Assembly (NCBI RefSeq): GCF_016587435.1
Contig: NZ_BNJJ01000026.1
Coordinates: forward strand, 1 to 64,000
Length of the DNA stretch: 64,000 nucleotides
Source: Dictyobacter formicarum
GTDB taxonomy: Bacteria > Chloroflexota > Ktedonobacteria > Ktedonobacterales > Ktedonobacteraceae
Reading direction: 5' to 3'
The notes beneath the pieces are model-generated. The model worked only from the letters and a program-made list of their open reading frames with translations. It made no database searches and was not told where the DNA came from. The position numbers and the translations under genes were made by a program. This document shows positions 1 through 8,118 of the stretch, piece by piece. Numbering within the stretch: the first letter of the stretch is position 1; each line of letters starts with the position of its first letter.

Positions 1-2
1 GG

Positions 3-644
3 TCGAGCCAGCCCTCTTCGGGGAACGACATGGACGGCTATGCCGACGACCTGGCAGCTGTGATCGAGGCGCTCGATCTCAAGGACGCTACGCTTGTGGG
101 CCACTCCACCGGCGGCGGTGAAGTCACCCGCTACATCGGGCGCCACGGGACGAAGCGGGTCGCCAAAGCGGTCCTCATCTCCGCGGTGGCGCCGATCATG
201 CTGAAGTCCGCGGCCAATCCGGAGGGACTGCCGATAGAGGTGTTTGACAACCTGCGCAGCAACCTCTTCAAGGACCGCTCGCAATTCTACAAGGACCTGG
301 CTCTCATGTTCTATGGTGCCAACAGGCCAGGGGCGAAGGTCTCGCAGGGAATCCTGGATCAGTTCTGGCTCTGGAGCATGCAGGCCGGTCTCAAGAACGC
401 CTATGAAAGCATCAAGGCCTTCTCTGAGACCGATCTCACCGAGGACCTCAAGAAGTTCGATGTTCCAACCCTGGTCATGCATGGTGAGGACGACCAGATC
501 GTTCCCGTCAAGGACTCGGCAAAGAAATCGGCCAGGCTCATCAAGGGCGCGAAGGAAATCTACTATCCGGGCGCACCGCATGGGCTCACGGCCACGCTTC
601 AGGATCAGGTCAACGCCGACCTGCTGGCCTTCCTGAGATCCTAG
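3..644 (+). CDS. Alpha/beta hydrolase, chloroperoxidase-like, 5' end outside window
   Basis: Serine hydrolase of the non-heme chloroperoxidase/arylesterase branch of the alpha/beta hydrolase fold, a soluble enzyme acting on esters or catalysing cofactor-free perhydrolysis; the substrate cannot be told. The reading frame is open to the window edge: the codons before the first ATG (position 30) read SSQPSSGND, which fits the family, so the true start lies upstream. Visible: the nucleophile elbow GHSTGG (serine), an acid-loop [10 protein letters not shown] (aspartate) and a C-terminal PHG (histidine), so all three catalytic residues are present. The C-terminus is normal for the family. The GC-rich codon use differs somewhat from the AT-richer spacer that follows. 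Family certain, exact activity not. Confidence 0.85.
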   Translation, partial: SSQPSSGNDMDGYADDLAAVIEALDLKDATLVGHSTGGGEVTRYIGRHGTKRVAKAVLISAVAPIMLKSAANPEGLPIEVFDNLRSNLFKDRSQFYKDLALMFYGANRPGAKVSQGILDQFWLWSMQAGLKNAYESIKAFSETDLTEDLKKFDVPTLVMHGEDDQIVPVKDSAKKSARLIKGAKEIYYPGAPHGLTATLQDQVNADLLAFLRS

Positions 645-896
645 ACCTGGTAGCACGGCGAAGCGTCGGTCAGCCATGAGGATCCGGTGATCCCATATGG
701 AGACGATAATGCCAGCTTGACTCAGATCTGGGTTCTCCGACTGATGTGGTGGTAAGTTCATCTTCAAATTGAGGAAGAGCTAGATCTCAGCACAAAAAAA
801 GGAAAACAGCGAGGCAGACAATCATGTCAGTCACCATAGCGGTTGGAGAACCCAGATTTATATTAAAAGGCCGATTCTGCGGTCTAGAACCTGTAT
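645..896. other. Intergenic region with a distant 13-bp inverted repeat
   Basis: No gene seen. ATCTGGGTTCTCC at 726-738 is repeated inverted at 845-857 (GGAGAACCCAGAT), 106 bases apart. It may be the ends of a small decayed element or a long-range stem. Nothing else is recognisable. Confidence 0.3.
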
Positions 897-1385
897 TCAG
901 GCTAACTGCTTTTCATACAGGATTACCTCGAGCATCTGATAGGTATCCTTGTCTACTCGCTGTTGATACTGATCGCGGCCGACTTCACGGAAGCCGTTCT
1001 TTTCGTAGAGCTTCTGAGCTGGAATCTGGAGAATGGAGGTATCAAGATGCAGGGTCTGGTAGCCGAGAGCACGGGCCCGGTTTTCCAGTTCAGTCAGAAT
1101 GAGCTGACCGTAGCCGCGCCCCTGATAATCAGGATGGATGCGCATGCGTTTGAGCTCGGCGCGTTCCGGACCAGTGCGCTTCAAAGCGCCCATCGCCACC
1201 AACCGGCCATCGCATTCACCAATCAAAAATTCTCCCTGATTCTTGAGATACACATCCTCAATAGCATACACATCATCGTCCCAGGGACCACGGCCCAGAT
1301 AGGCTCCGGTCTGCTGAAGAACAGACACATGCAGACGTTCGACAGCTTCCTGATCAACAGAGGTGTAGCGGCGTAACATAAACAT
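897..1385 (-). CDS. GNAT family N-acetyltransferase
   Basis: Predicted cytosolic acetyl-CoA dependent N-acetyltransferase; the acceptor is unknown. The start chosen is the ATG at 1385 (protein MFMLRRYT..., about 162 aa) because AAAGGA lies nine bases before it; a longer frame to 1436 has no better ribosome site. The acetyl-CoA loop QGRGYGQLIL follows the typical RIHPDY strand, and a C-terminal LYEKNGFREVGRD matches GNAT motif B. Length is normal for a single GNAT domain. It stands alone, transcribed towards the truncated hydrolase; the IS605-type element lies upstream of it. Family call is firm, substrate unknown. Confidence 0.85.
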   Translation of the reverse strand: MFMLRRYTSVDQEAVERLHVSVLQQTGAYLGRGPWDDDVYAIEDVYLKNQGEFLIGECDGRLVAMGALKRTGPERAELKRMRIHPDYQGRGYGQLILTELENRARALGYQTLHLDTSILQIPAQKLYEKNGFREVGRDQYQQRVDKDTYQMLEVILYEKQLA

Positions 1386-1549
1386 GAAGCTTTTTCCTTT
1401 TCCCAACGCCAGGCGGGCGAAAGTCCTTTTCAGCAAACTTGCTTGCCACTATAACATGGCACGCCCTCTCGGACAAGCACTCGCTTCCACCCAAAAAACT
1501 TCTCCTATCTTGCTGATTTATGTGCGATCGATGCGGCATAAGTGACACT

Positions 1550-1666
1550 CCTGTCCCCTAAAGGGTGACAGGCTTCTCAGCATCGTCCGGGCGGTAGCCT
1601 GCCCCCGAAGGGACCACGTCTACAACGTGTGGGTGAGGCTCGGACTCACTGAGACAACAGATCTCG
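1550..1666 (-). ncRNA. Probable reRNA (omegaRNA) / right-end region of tnpB
   Basis: This 117-base stretch directly downstream of tnpB holds several hairpins, including 1550-1572 and a CACAACGTG-type stem further in. In IS200/IS605 elements the tnpB guide RNA is made from exactly this place (3' end of tnpB plus right end). Assigned by position and structure only. Confidence 0.4.
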
Positions 1667-2850
1667 TTATAAGACCAGGGGCATGTCTGCCCTCCTACTA
1701 CTTTTCCTACTTTTGGCAGGACGTAGATACGTAAACGAACGAGGAAAGTTTACTTGTTCATCAAAGGTGATTTTATGCATATTGATCGAACCAACCAGGT
1801 CGCGGTGTCCAGAGAACCCGCACGCTTTGCAGATCCATTGCCTGTTTCTCGGCTTATGTTTATGCCCACATTCCGGACACTGGCTGCTTGTTCCTCGTTC
1901 GGAGCCAGTGAAGCACTCAATGTGAGCCTGTTTTGCTTTGTGGGTCAGGTAGCCGATATCTTTGCCGTATTCCCACAAGCTCATACGCTGGTTGTGGTGG
2001 CGTCCATTGCTCTTCTTGCGCACCCCATGAGGGTTGCCAATGAAGAGGGTCCCGACGTTGTGTTCGATACAAAAATCGATCACTTTATGGGTGGCTTGAT
2101 GCCGCTGGTCACGAATGCGGCGCTCGGCTCGTCGAGATTGCTTGTTTTTGGCCCGTTGCAACTTCTTCCAACGACGGGAGCGTTTGGTGCATCGAGCTTG
2201 TTTCTTGCTGATCGTGCGCAAGGCCTTGGTGCGTCCTCGTTTGAGTGAGCGTATCCCCCGTCCAGTGACGATGATCGCCTCACTGGTGTTGGTTGTGACC
2301 GTCGCAAGGTGGATCTCGCCAAGATCGACCGTGGCGTGGACCTTTCCCGGAGCTTCTTCAGCTTGCGGGACCTCGACACTGACATGCAATTCATAGCCAT
2401 TGTTCCACACCAGTGTCACCGACCGACTGTGTTCAGGCAGTTCGACTGGCAGCACCAGCGAAGCGCGTCCACGTCCCATTGGTAACACGACGCGCTTGCC
2501 TTCTTTGGTCACGGCTTGCGCAGGCCAGGAGACGGGGTAGAATCGCTTTTCTTTGTAGGGATAGCGCATCCGCATTTCCGGATGCGACTGGCGAAGTTGC
2601 CGGGTGGTCTCCACATTGGCAAGAAAAGCATGCGTGACCATTTGAACGACTGGCTATGCAGCCCAAAGCGTCCTTTAGTGGCTTTCTGCAAGGCATCACG
2701 CCCGGGCCACTTCGTATGCTGCATGCGTGCTTGCAGGTGGAGGGCAACACACGCATTCCAGACCAACGCCGCTTCTTGTTGTGCACAACGCAATCGCTGG
2801 TAGTGCTTTACCGGCAGATGATTCAGTTGGTATATTTTTACGGTGTTCAT
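1667..2850 (-). pseudogene. tnpB: TnpB-like RNA-guided nuclease, frameshifted
   Basis: IS605 OrfB/TnpB. The N-terminal part (from ATG at 2850, MNTVKIYQLN...) and the main part (2641 down to 1667) lie in different frames. Homology-like continuity is restored at about 2640-2650 by adding one base: TCGTTCAAATG would read S-V-Q-M if it were TCGGTTCAAATG. The C-terminal part has the RuvC-I aspartate (VDLGEIHLATV), a zinc ribbon CPECG...CKACG and a final GHRDLVGSINM aspartate. Where most TnpBs have the RuvC-II glutamate (VxEDL) this protein reads LFIGNPHGV; the glutamate of the following SLWEYG could replace it. Probably inactive because of the frameshift, unless the shift is programmed or a sequence error. 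Confidence 0.75.
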
Positions 2851-2869
2851 GTGGTAGAGTATATCATAT

Positions 2870-3280
2870 ATGGCAAGTGGCTTACAAGTGGGTAAAACGA
2901 GGTATACCCACTACTCAATCGCATATCACCTCGTATGGATTCCCAAGTATCGGCGGCGTATTCTCACCGGAGAGGTACAAGTGGAGACGAAACGGTTGAT
3001 TGCTGAGTGGTGCGAAAAGCAGGGGTTGACCCTGCTGGCGATGGAAACTGACATCGACCATATTCATGTCTTTGTGAGTGCGCCACCCCGATGTAGCCCG
3101 GCGCTGATTGCCAATCTGCTCAAAGGGTACTCGTCACGTTTCTTACGTGAGCGGTTCCCTCATCTCAAAAAAGGGTGTGGAAAGGACCACTTGTGGACGA
3201 GCAGTTACTACGTGGGAACGGCGGGTAGCGTTTCAGCCGAGACGATCACCCGTTACATCACAGAGTGTCAAGGCAAGTAA
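2870..3280 (+). CDS. tnpA: IS200-type Y1 (HUH) transposase TnpA
   Basis: Single-strand DNA transposase of the HUH/Y1 family, 136 aa, the usual size. It cuts and rejoins element ends using a tyrosine after recognising end hairpins. The metal-binding HUH motif is DHIHVFV; candidate nucleophile tyrosines are in SSYYVGTAG and TRYITEC, the second fitting the usual C-terminal helix position. Entry strand AYHLVWIPKYRR is typical. It is divergent from tnpB with only about 19 bases between starts, so both promoters lie in or overlap that gap. No defect is seen. Confidence 0.9.
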   Translation: MASGLQVGKTRYTHYSIAYHLVWIPKYRRRILTGEVQVETKRLIAEWCEKQGLTLLAMETDIDHIHVFVSAPPRCSPALIANLLKGYSSRFLRERFPHLKKGCGKDHLWTSSYYVGTAGSVSAETITRYITECQGK

Positions 3281-3306
3281 AGAAAGGGTATGCGGGTCGC
3301 TTTCAT

Positions 3307-3329
3307 CCCTCCCCCTGAAACGGGGAGGG
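3307..3329 (+). terminator. Element-end hairpin
   Basis: CCCTCCCC / GGGGAGGG, eight perfect base pairs with a seven-base loop, 27 bases after the tnpA stop. It is both the likely TnpA recognition hairpin of the element end and a possible terminator; there is no U-run. Confidence 0.5.
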
Positions 3330-3401
3330 ACTTCCCGCTCCCATGTTAAAATAGGAAGGTGGCATCTATGTTGAGTCTACTCTGAAAAGGAAGATGCAAC
3401 T

Positions 3402-3956
3402 ATGAATACATCCAATCTCACCAGGAAACGCTCGGCCAGGAGGAGAAGCTGGTTGGTCGGCATTCGGCTTGTGCTGATGCTAGCGGTACTGGTCGCTATC
3501 GCCAGGAGCAACCGGGAACGTCTGCTAAACAGGTTACGTACATTCAACAAGCACTATATGAATCCTCGCGTCTTGAAAATCGCGGGCCGCCACAATAGTC
3601 CCTATGCGGCATTACAACATGTAGGACGTCGCTCCGAGAGTATATACACGACGCCGGTGTTAGCTGATTTCGTGCCACGATTGGGTGGCTTTGTCATTCC
3701 ACTTCCCTATGGCGAGAATACCGATTGGTGCCGCAACGTCATGGCCTCCGGACACTTCACGCTCACAAGGGATCAGGTGGTATACACGCTTATCGAGCCA
3801 ACCCTCATTGACGCAGCCGATGTGCTTCCTGAGCTGCCTGCACCGATGCAGGGGATGTGGCGCTCCCTGGGACTCAAGAAATTTTTGAAGGTACGAATCG
3901 AGCATATCGCTAAAGTGGAAAAACCTGTGGAGCGCGTATCCGCCAATGGGTGGTGA
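3402..3956 (+). CDS. Deazaflavin(F420)-dependent nitroreductase-like protein
   Basis: 184 aa protein of the Ddn / nitroreductase family deazaflavin-dependent oxidoreductases, which use reduced F420 to reduce quinones and similar acceptors. The core runs from NPRVLKIAGRHNSPYAAL through HVGRRSESIYTTPV to YGENTDWCRNVMASG, the characteristic cofactor-binding strings. An N-terminal basic stretch followed by WLVGIRLVLMLAVLVAIA makes one membrane anchor, unlike many soluble homologues. GGAAGA lies just before the ATG. It stands alone after the IS605-type element and ends at a strong hairpin. F420 use is inferred from the family; F420 biosynthesis genes are not in the window. Confidence 0.8.
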   Translation: MNTSNLTRKRSARRRSWLVGIRLVLMLAVLVAIARSNRERLLNRLRTFNKHYMNPRVLKIAGRHNSPYAALQHVGRRSESIYTTPVLADFVPRLGGFVIPLPYGENTDWCRNVMASGHFTLTRDQVVYTLIEPTLIDAADVLPELPAPMQGMWRSLGLKKFLKVRIEHIAKVEKPVERVSANGW

Positions 3957-4015
3957 GCAGGCAAGCGGCACGCGAGCCTCTCCCCTTCCGCTTCGCCTCT
4001 CCTTTTGCGCAAGTT

Positions 4016-4039
4016 GCCATGGTTGTTATCAACCATGGC
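4016..4039 (+). terminator. Hairpin after the deazaflavin oxidoreductase gene
   Basis: GCCATGGTTG / CAACCATGGC, ten perfect pairs with a TTAT loop, about 60 bases past the stop codon. No clear U-run follows, so termination would be weak or factor-assisted. Confidence 0.4.
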
Positions 4040-4191
4040 CTTGTCTGGATTCAGCTTTTCTTCAGCATATCCTTCCTTGCTGTCTCATCTTGAGCAAAAA
4101 AACTCGTGCCATCCCCTATACAATCACAAAAAATAACATTTGTTAACTATATATTAACTCATCGGTTCATTAAAAGATCGATATTGACTTC

Positions 4192-4248
4192 TTTCTATCA
4201 ACATAGTATAGTTTCTATTAACATAATACAGTTTTCATATACTGTATT
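4192..4248 (+). promoter_or_regulatory. 20-bp tandem repeat and 24-bp palindrome
   Basis: Two 20-base copies lie head to tail, TTTCTATCAACATAGTATAG at 4192-4211 and TTTCTATTAACATAATACAG at 4212-4231, differing at three positions. The second runs into a palindrome AATACAGT-8 nt-ACTGTATT (4225-4248). This looks like a regulator binding array about 300 bases upstream of the solute-binding gene. Confidence 0.45.
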
Positions 4249-4462
4249 TTATGTTCAATGACAACGATGGCAACGTATTAAATCATCTACGGTGTCCATT
4301 ACTGGTGGAGGTCTATATGACGACAATCCATGACAGGTTGTCGTTTCTTTACAACTGACTCAGCACTATCTCGGCGAATCACACTCTTGTCATGAGGACG
4401 ATACGTTTTCTGTCACAGAGACACCCCCTTCAGTAAAAGCCCCTTGATCTTTATACGTACCA

Positions 4463-4498
4463 TGACTGTCATTTAGATGCGTTGACTGTCATTTAGAT
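4463..4498 (+). promoter_or_regulatory. 16-bp direct repeat before importer operon
   Basis: TGACTGTCATTTAGAT occurs at 4463-4478 and again at 4483-4498, a spacing of 20 bases or about two DNA turns, ending 33 bases before the start codon. Same-face direct repeats fit a response-regulator or AraC-type activator site; no regulator gene is adjacent. Confidence 0.45.
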
Positions 4499-4531
4499 TG
4501 TCCATACGCTTGAGGGAGAAAGGAGATCACC

Positions 4532-5869
4532 ATGCCAGATCGCTTTGCATTCTCAAAGGCGAAAGTTATACCTCTAGTGTTGCTGGCCGCCTTGTTGCTC
4601 GGAATACTGGCCGCGTGTGACAGCGGCCCGGGTTCAGGGTCAGTCTCTGCTGATGGTGGCTCGTCGGGAAGTCAGGTCACCCTGACATTCTGGAACTGGG
4701 TTACCGGCGTCGATAAGGCAGCGGCCGAGTTCACTAAGCTCCATCCAAATATACACGTAAATGTGATCAACGTAGGTGGAGGCCCAAACGAATACAACAA
4801 GCTCTACACGGCGATCAAAGCCAATAACGAACCTGACATGGCACAGATTGAGTACCAGATCCTACCGACCTTCGAAACAACCGGTTCCCTGATCGATCTT
4901 TCCAAATATGGCGCCAACACGATCAAAGACCAGTTTGTGCCCTGGACCTGGAACCAGGTATCGCTGGGCAATTCGGTCTACGCCATCCCACAGGATACCG
5001 GCCCCCTGGTCCTGTACTATCGGGCGGACCTCTTCCAGAAATATAATCTGCCCATACCTACCACATGGGCTCAGTTTGCCGATGACGCCGCCAAACTGCA
5101 TGCCGCTGATCCCAATGCATACATTACCGATTTCCCCGCCAGGGATGCGGGATGGTTCAACGGGCTTGTGTGGCAGGCTGGCGGGCAGATGTTCAGCATC
5201 GATGGACAGTCCTGGAAAGTGAACATCAATAATCCCCAGGCCCAGCAAGTGGCATCTTACTGGCAGGATCTGCTCAACAAGAAACTTATCAAGACCGAGC
5301 CGGACTTCGCTGATGCCTGGTACCATGACCTGAACTCCGGCACCCTGGCGACCTGGATTTCTGCCGCCTGGGGCGCGGGTACCATCAAGCCCAATGCTCC
5401 GCAGACGACCGGCAAATGGCGCGTAGCCCCTCTTCCACAATGGGAGGCGGGCCAGCACACCAACGGAAACTGGGGTGGGTCTACGACCGCTGTGTTCAAT
5501 AGCACCAAACATCCTAAAGAGGCGGCTGAGTTCGCCATGTGGCTCAATACCAATAAGCAGGCCGTCGGAGAGATGATCAAGGGGAACGCCATTTACCCCG
5601 CCAGCGAGGCAAATTTAGACTCGTCCCTCGTGAACGGCCCTCAGCCTTTCTTTGGCAATCAGAACGTCGGCGCCATATTTAAAGATGGCTCGGAACATGT
5701 GAATGCCAATTACCAGTGGGGACCTACCATTAACCAGGTATACAACGACTTTGGTGACAATTTTGCCGGTGCTGCCAGCGATCAGGGTACCCTGACAAAT
5801 GGGCTGAATTCCGTTCAGCAGAGCACACTCATGTTTATGCGAAACCAGGGCTTTAATGTCAAGAACTGA
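4532..5869 (+). CDS. Sugar ABC transporter solute-binding lipoprotein
   Basis: 445 aa family-1 extracellular solute-binding protein that captures a carbohydrate outside the membrane and hands it to the two permeases encoded next. It has a signal peptide with a lipobox LAAC at about residues 26-29, then a Gly/Ser-rich linker, then the typical entry LTFWNWVTGVDKAAAEF. The C-terminal half contains GNWGGSTTAVF and KEAAEFAMWL, usual for this family. AGGAGATCACC precedes the ATG. It is first in a three-gene operon; no ATPase gene is present, so a shared MsmK/MalK-type ATPase elsewhere is expected. Substrate is not predictable. Confidence 0.92.
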   Translation: MPDRFAFSKAKVIPLVLLAALLLGILAACDSGPGSGSVSADGGSSGSQVTLTFWNWVTGVDKAAAEFTKLHPNIHVNVINVGGGPNEYNKLYTAIKANNEPDMAQIEYQILPTFETTGSLIDLSKYGANTIKDQFVPWTWNQVSLGNSVYAIPQDTGPLVLYYRADLFQKYNLPIPTTWAQFADDAAKLHAADPNAYITDFPARDAGWFNGLVWQAGGQMFSIDGQSWKVNINNPQAQQVASYWQDLLNKKLIKTEPDFADAWYHDLNSGTLATWISAAWGAGTIKPNAPQTTGKWRVAPLPQWEAGQHTNGNWGGSTTAVFNSTKHPKEAAEFAMWLNTNKQAVGEMIKGNAIYPASEANLDSSLVNGPQPFFGNQNVGAIFKDGSEHVNANYQWGPTINQVYNDFGDNFAGAASDQGTLTNGLNSVQQSTLMFMRNQGFNVKN

Positions 5870-5973
5870 ATAGGGAACGATGCTGTCTGGCAGGCAGGCA
5901 ACTGGTGCGCCTTCAGTGCTGCCTGCTACTAAAGGATGCAAAGGCGCGGCAAGCCAAGATAGGAGAACAAGCA

Positions 5974-6912
5974 ATGGCGCTCGCAGCAAACTCCCGTGTG
6001 TCCGCTCGTGGACGCGCACATTCAACTACCTGGAAGCGGGTACGGACACCCTACCTGTTTTTATTTCCCTTTGGGGTGCTTTTCATCCTGTTTTTTCTCG
6101 CCCCCATCGTCTATGCCATTGTCCAGAGTACCTTCCATTTCCAGCGTCAGGGGCTGGGCCTGAGCGGGCCGACCGCTGCCTTCAGTGGCCTGAACAACTA
6201 TGCGGCGGTGCTCAGTGACACGAAATTCTATGCCAGCATCGCTCGCATGTTGCTTTATGGTGTTGTACAGGTCCCGCTGATGTTGATTTTAGCTCTTGTG
6301 CTGGCCCTGCTGCTGGATTCAACCGTGGTGCGCTTCAAGGCCTTCTTCCGCCTGGCCTTCTTCGTGCCCTATGCTGTTCCGGGCATCATCGCCGCCCTGC
6401 TGTGGGGATACCTCTATGACCCGGCCCTCTCCCCCATTGTCAAGGGATTGCAGACGCTGCATTTGCCGGCACCGGATTTTCTGGGCTATAACACTGTGCT
6501 CTGGTCAATTGCGAATATCGCTATCTGGGCCTGGACAGGTTACAATATGCTGATTATCTTTGCGGCCCTGCAGGCCATCCCCGCAGACATTTATGAATCG
6601 GCCCGCATGGATGGCTGTTCGGGGTTGCGCATTGCCTGGTTCATCAAAATACCCCTGGTAGCACCGGCCCTGGTTCTGACGGGCGTTTTCTCGATCATCG
6701 GGACCCTGCAGCTCTTTGCTGAACCACAGGTACTCTCGTCAATCTCGAACAACATTGCAACGTCCTTCACACCGGTGCTGTATGCCTACAACACCGCTTT
6801 TGCTTACAATAACTACTACTACGCGGCCGCGCTATCAGTCGTGCTGGCCCTGGTAACCTTCGTCTTCTCTTTCGGTTTCTTACGCGTGACGCGACGACAG
6901 GCAGGAGTGTAA
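5974..6912 (+). CDS. Sugar ABC transporter permease, MalF/UgpA type
   Basis: Inner-membrane permease subunit with about six membrane helices, 312 aa from the chosen start. The ATG at 5974 (MALAANSR...) is preferred because AGGAGA lies nine bases before it; the open frame extends further up to 5905 without a good ribosome site. The cytoplasmic EAA loop, which docks on the ATPase, reads YESARMDGCSGLRIAWFIKI near residue 210. It sits about 100 bases after the binding protein gene and two bases before the second permease, so it is co-transcribed. Confidence 0.9.
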   Translation: MALAANSRVSARGRAHSTTWKRVRTPYLFLFPFGVLFILFFLAPIVYAIVQSTFHFQRQGLGLSGPTAAFSGLNNYAAVLSDTKFYASIARMLLYGVVQVPLMLILALVLALLLDSTVVRFKAFFRLAFFVPYAVPGIIAALLWGYLYDPALSPIVKGLQTLHLPAPDFLGYNTVLWSIANIAIWAWTGYNMLIIFAALQAIPADIYESARMDGCSGLRIAWFIKIPLVAPALVLTGVFSIIGTLQLFAEPQVLSSISNNIATSFTPVLYAYNTAFAYNNYYYAAALSVVLALVTFVFSFGFLRVTRRQAGV

Positions 6913-6914
6913 AC

Positions 6915-7838
6915 ATGAGTCAACAAACCGCTTCGGCTCCAGTATCAATCAGCCAGGAAACGGCAACCACGCAGGTCAGCAGCCCGAGGTCTCGCCAGTT
7001 TTCCGGCAGCAACGTGGGGGCAATGACGTTCCTGATCATTTGCACGCTGTACTTCCTGATCCCTTTCTTCTGGCTGATCGTTTCGGCAACCAAGAACACG
7101 GGAGATCTGTTCAACACCTTTGGCCTCTGGTTCGCTTCCAGTTTTAACCTGTGGAGTAACTTGCATCAACTGCTCACCTATAGCGATGGCCTCTATGTAC
7201 ACTGGATGCTCAATACGTTGCTCTACGCAGGCGTGGGCTCGGTAGTGGGCACGTTTCTGGCCGCCATGGCTGGCTACGCCCTGGCAAAGTATGATTTCCA
7301 TGGACGCGACCTCATCTTCGCGATGATTCTGGGAGCTATCCTGATTCCAGCAACAGCCCTGGCGCTACCATTGTATCTGATGATGAGCGGGGTGGGCCTG
7401 ACCAACACAATCTGGTCGGTGCTCTTACCCAGCCTCGTCAGTCCCTTCGGAGTCTATCTCTCGCGCATCTATGCGTCGTCTTCCGTGCCCAATGAACTCC
7501 TGGAGTCGGCCCGCATCGACGGAGCCGGCGAGTTTCACACCTTCTTAACAGTAGCGATGCGGCTCATGATCCCCGCGCTGGTGACGATCCTGCTTTTCCA
7601 ATTCGTGGCGATCTGGAACAACTACTTCCTCCCGTTGATCATGTTGAGCAACCAGAATCTCTTCCCGATCTCGGTCGGCCTGGAGACCTGGAATATCACT
7701 ACGGGTGGAGCAAATAACTTTCTCTATCCCCTGATCGTGACCGGGGCCCTGGTCTCCTCGATCCCGCTGCTGATCGGCTGTATCCTCCTGCAGCGCTTCT
7801 GGCGCGGCGGCCTGGGAGCTGGCAGCGTCAAGGGGTAA
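6915..7838 (+). CDS. Sugar ABC transporter permease, MalG/UgpE type
   Basis: 307 aa inner-membrane permease, partner of the preceding subunit. After an N-terminal cytoplasmic tail of about 35 residues come six helices; the EAA motif LLESARIDGAGEFHTF near residue 195 is intact. The start follows AGGAGTG at the end of the upstream permease. The gene closes the operon, followed after 21 bases by a strong hairpin. Confidence 0.92.
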   Translation: MSQQTASAPVSISQETATTQVSSPRSRQFSGSNVGAMTFLIICTLYFLIPFFWLIVSATKNTGDLFNTFGLWFASSFNLWSNLHQLLTYSDGLYVHWMLNTLLYAGVGSVVGTFLAAMAGYALAKYDFHGRDLIFAMILGAILIPATALALPLYLMMSGVGLTNTIWSVLLPSLVSPFGVYLSRIYASSSVPNELLESARIDGAGEFHTFLTVAMRLMIPALVTILLFQFVAIWNNYFLPLIMLSNQNLFPISVGLETWNITTGGANNFLYPLIVTGALVSSIPLLIGCILLQRFWRGGLGAGSVKG

Positions 7839-7859
7839 GCCTATCAATCGTCATCTGTT

Positions 7860-7894
7860 GCTGGTTGCGGCGTGTTTGCTATGCCGCAACCAGC
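7860..7894 (+). terminator. Hairpin terminator of first sugar importer operon
   Basis: GCTGGTTGCGGC / GCCGCAACCAGC, 12 perfect pairs with an 11-base loop, 21 bases after the last permease. A pyrimidine-rich but not U-only tract follows. It overlaps the false N-terminal extension of the next frame, supporting the later start for that gene. Confidence 0.6.
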
Positions 7895-8118
7895 TCCTGT
7901 CCCTCCCCTCCTGGACGCACCCATCGTTCAGGAGGTTCTTTCTTTTTCTCGACTCTGAGTTTTGGTTGGAACCGTCGAAAATAGGAACACATCGACACCA
8001 TCAACTCACTAACCTGATCATTCCCCCTGGGAGCGACCTTCAACGGTTGCCGGAAGCATGCCTGCCTGTTGTTGTGTATAATGGAGGTTCAATACCATTC
8101 ACAAGGAGGCAGGCAGCA

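Larger units (their letters stand above)
1550..3360. mobile_element. IS200/IS605-type element with divergent tnpA and tnpB
   Basis: The unit has divergently transcribed HUH tnpA (plus) and tnpB (minus), each with subterminal hairpins outside it: CCTGTC/GACAGG around 1550-1572 beyond the tnpB 3' end and CCCTCCCC/GGGGAGGG at 3307-3329 beyond the tnpA 3' end. IS200/IS605 elements lack inverted termini and are recognised by TnpA through such end hairpins, so outer limits are approximate. tnpB is frameshifted, tnpA looks intact, so the copy may still be mobilised as single-stranded DNA while its nuclease is probably lost. Confidence 0.75.
3957..4531. other. 575-bp regulatory spacer before the first sugar importer
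   Basis: No gene. It contains the hairpin at 4016-4039, an AT-rich 20-bp tandem repeat and palindrome (4192-4248), and a 16-bp direct repeat just before the importer operon (4463-4498). These are listed separately. It reads as an unusually complex promoter region. Confidence 0.6.

Noticed and set aside
7858..8118. N-terminal extension of the acyltransferase-3 protein
   Set aside because: Crosses a terminator hairpin and lacks a ribosome site; the TTG at 8119 has a perfect one.
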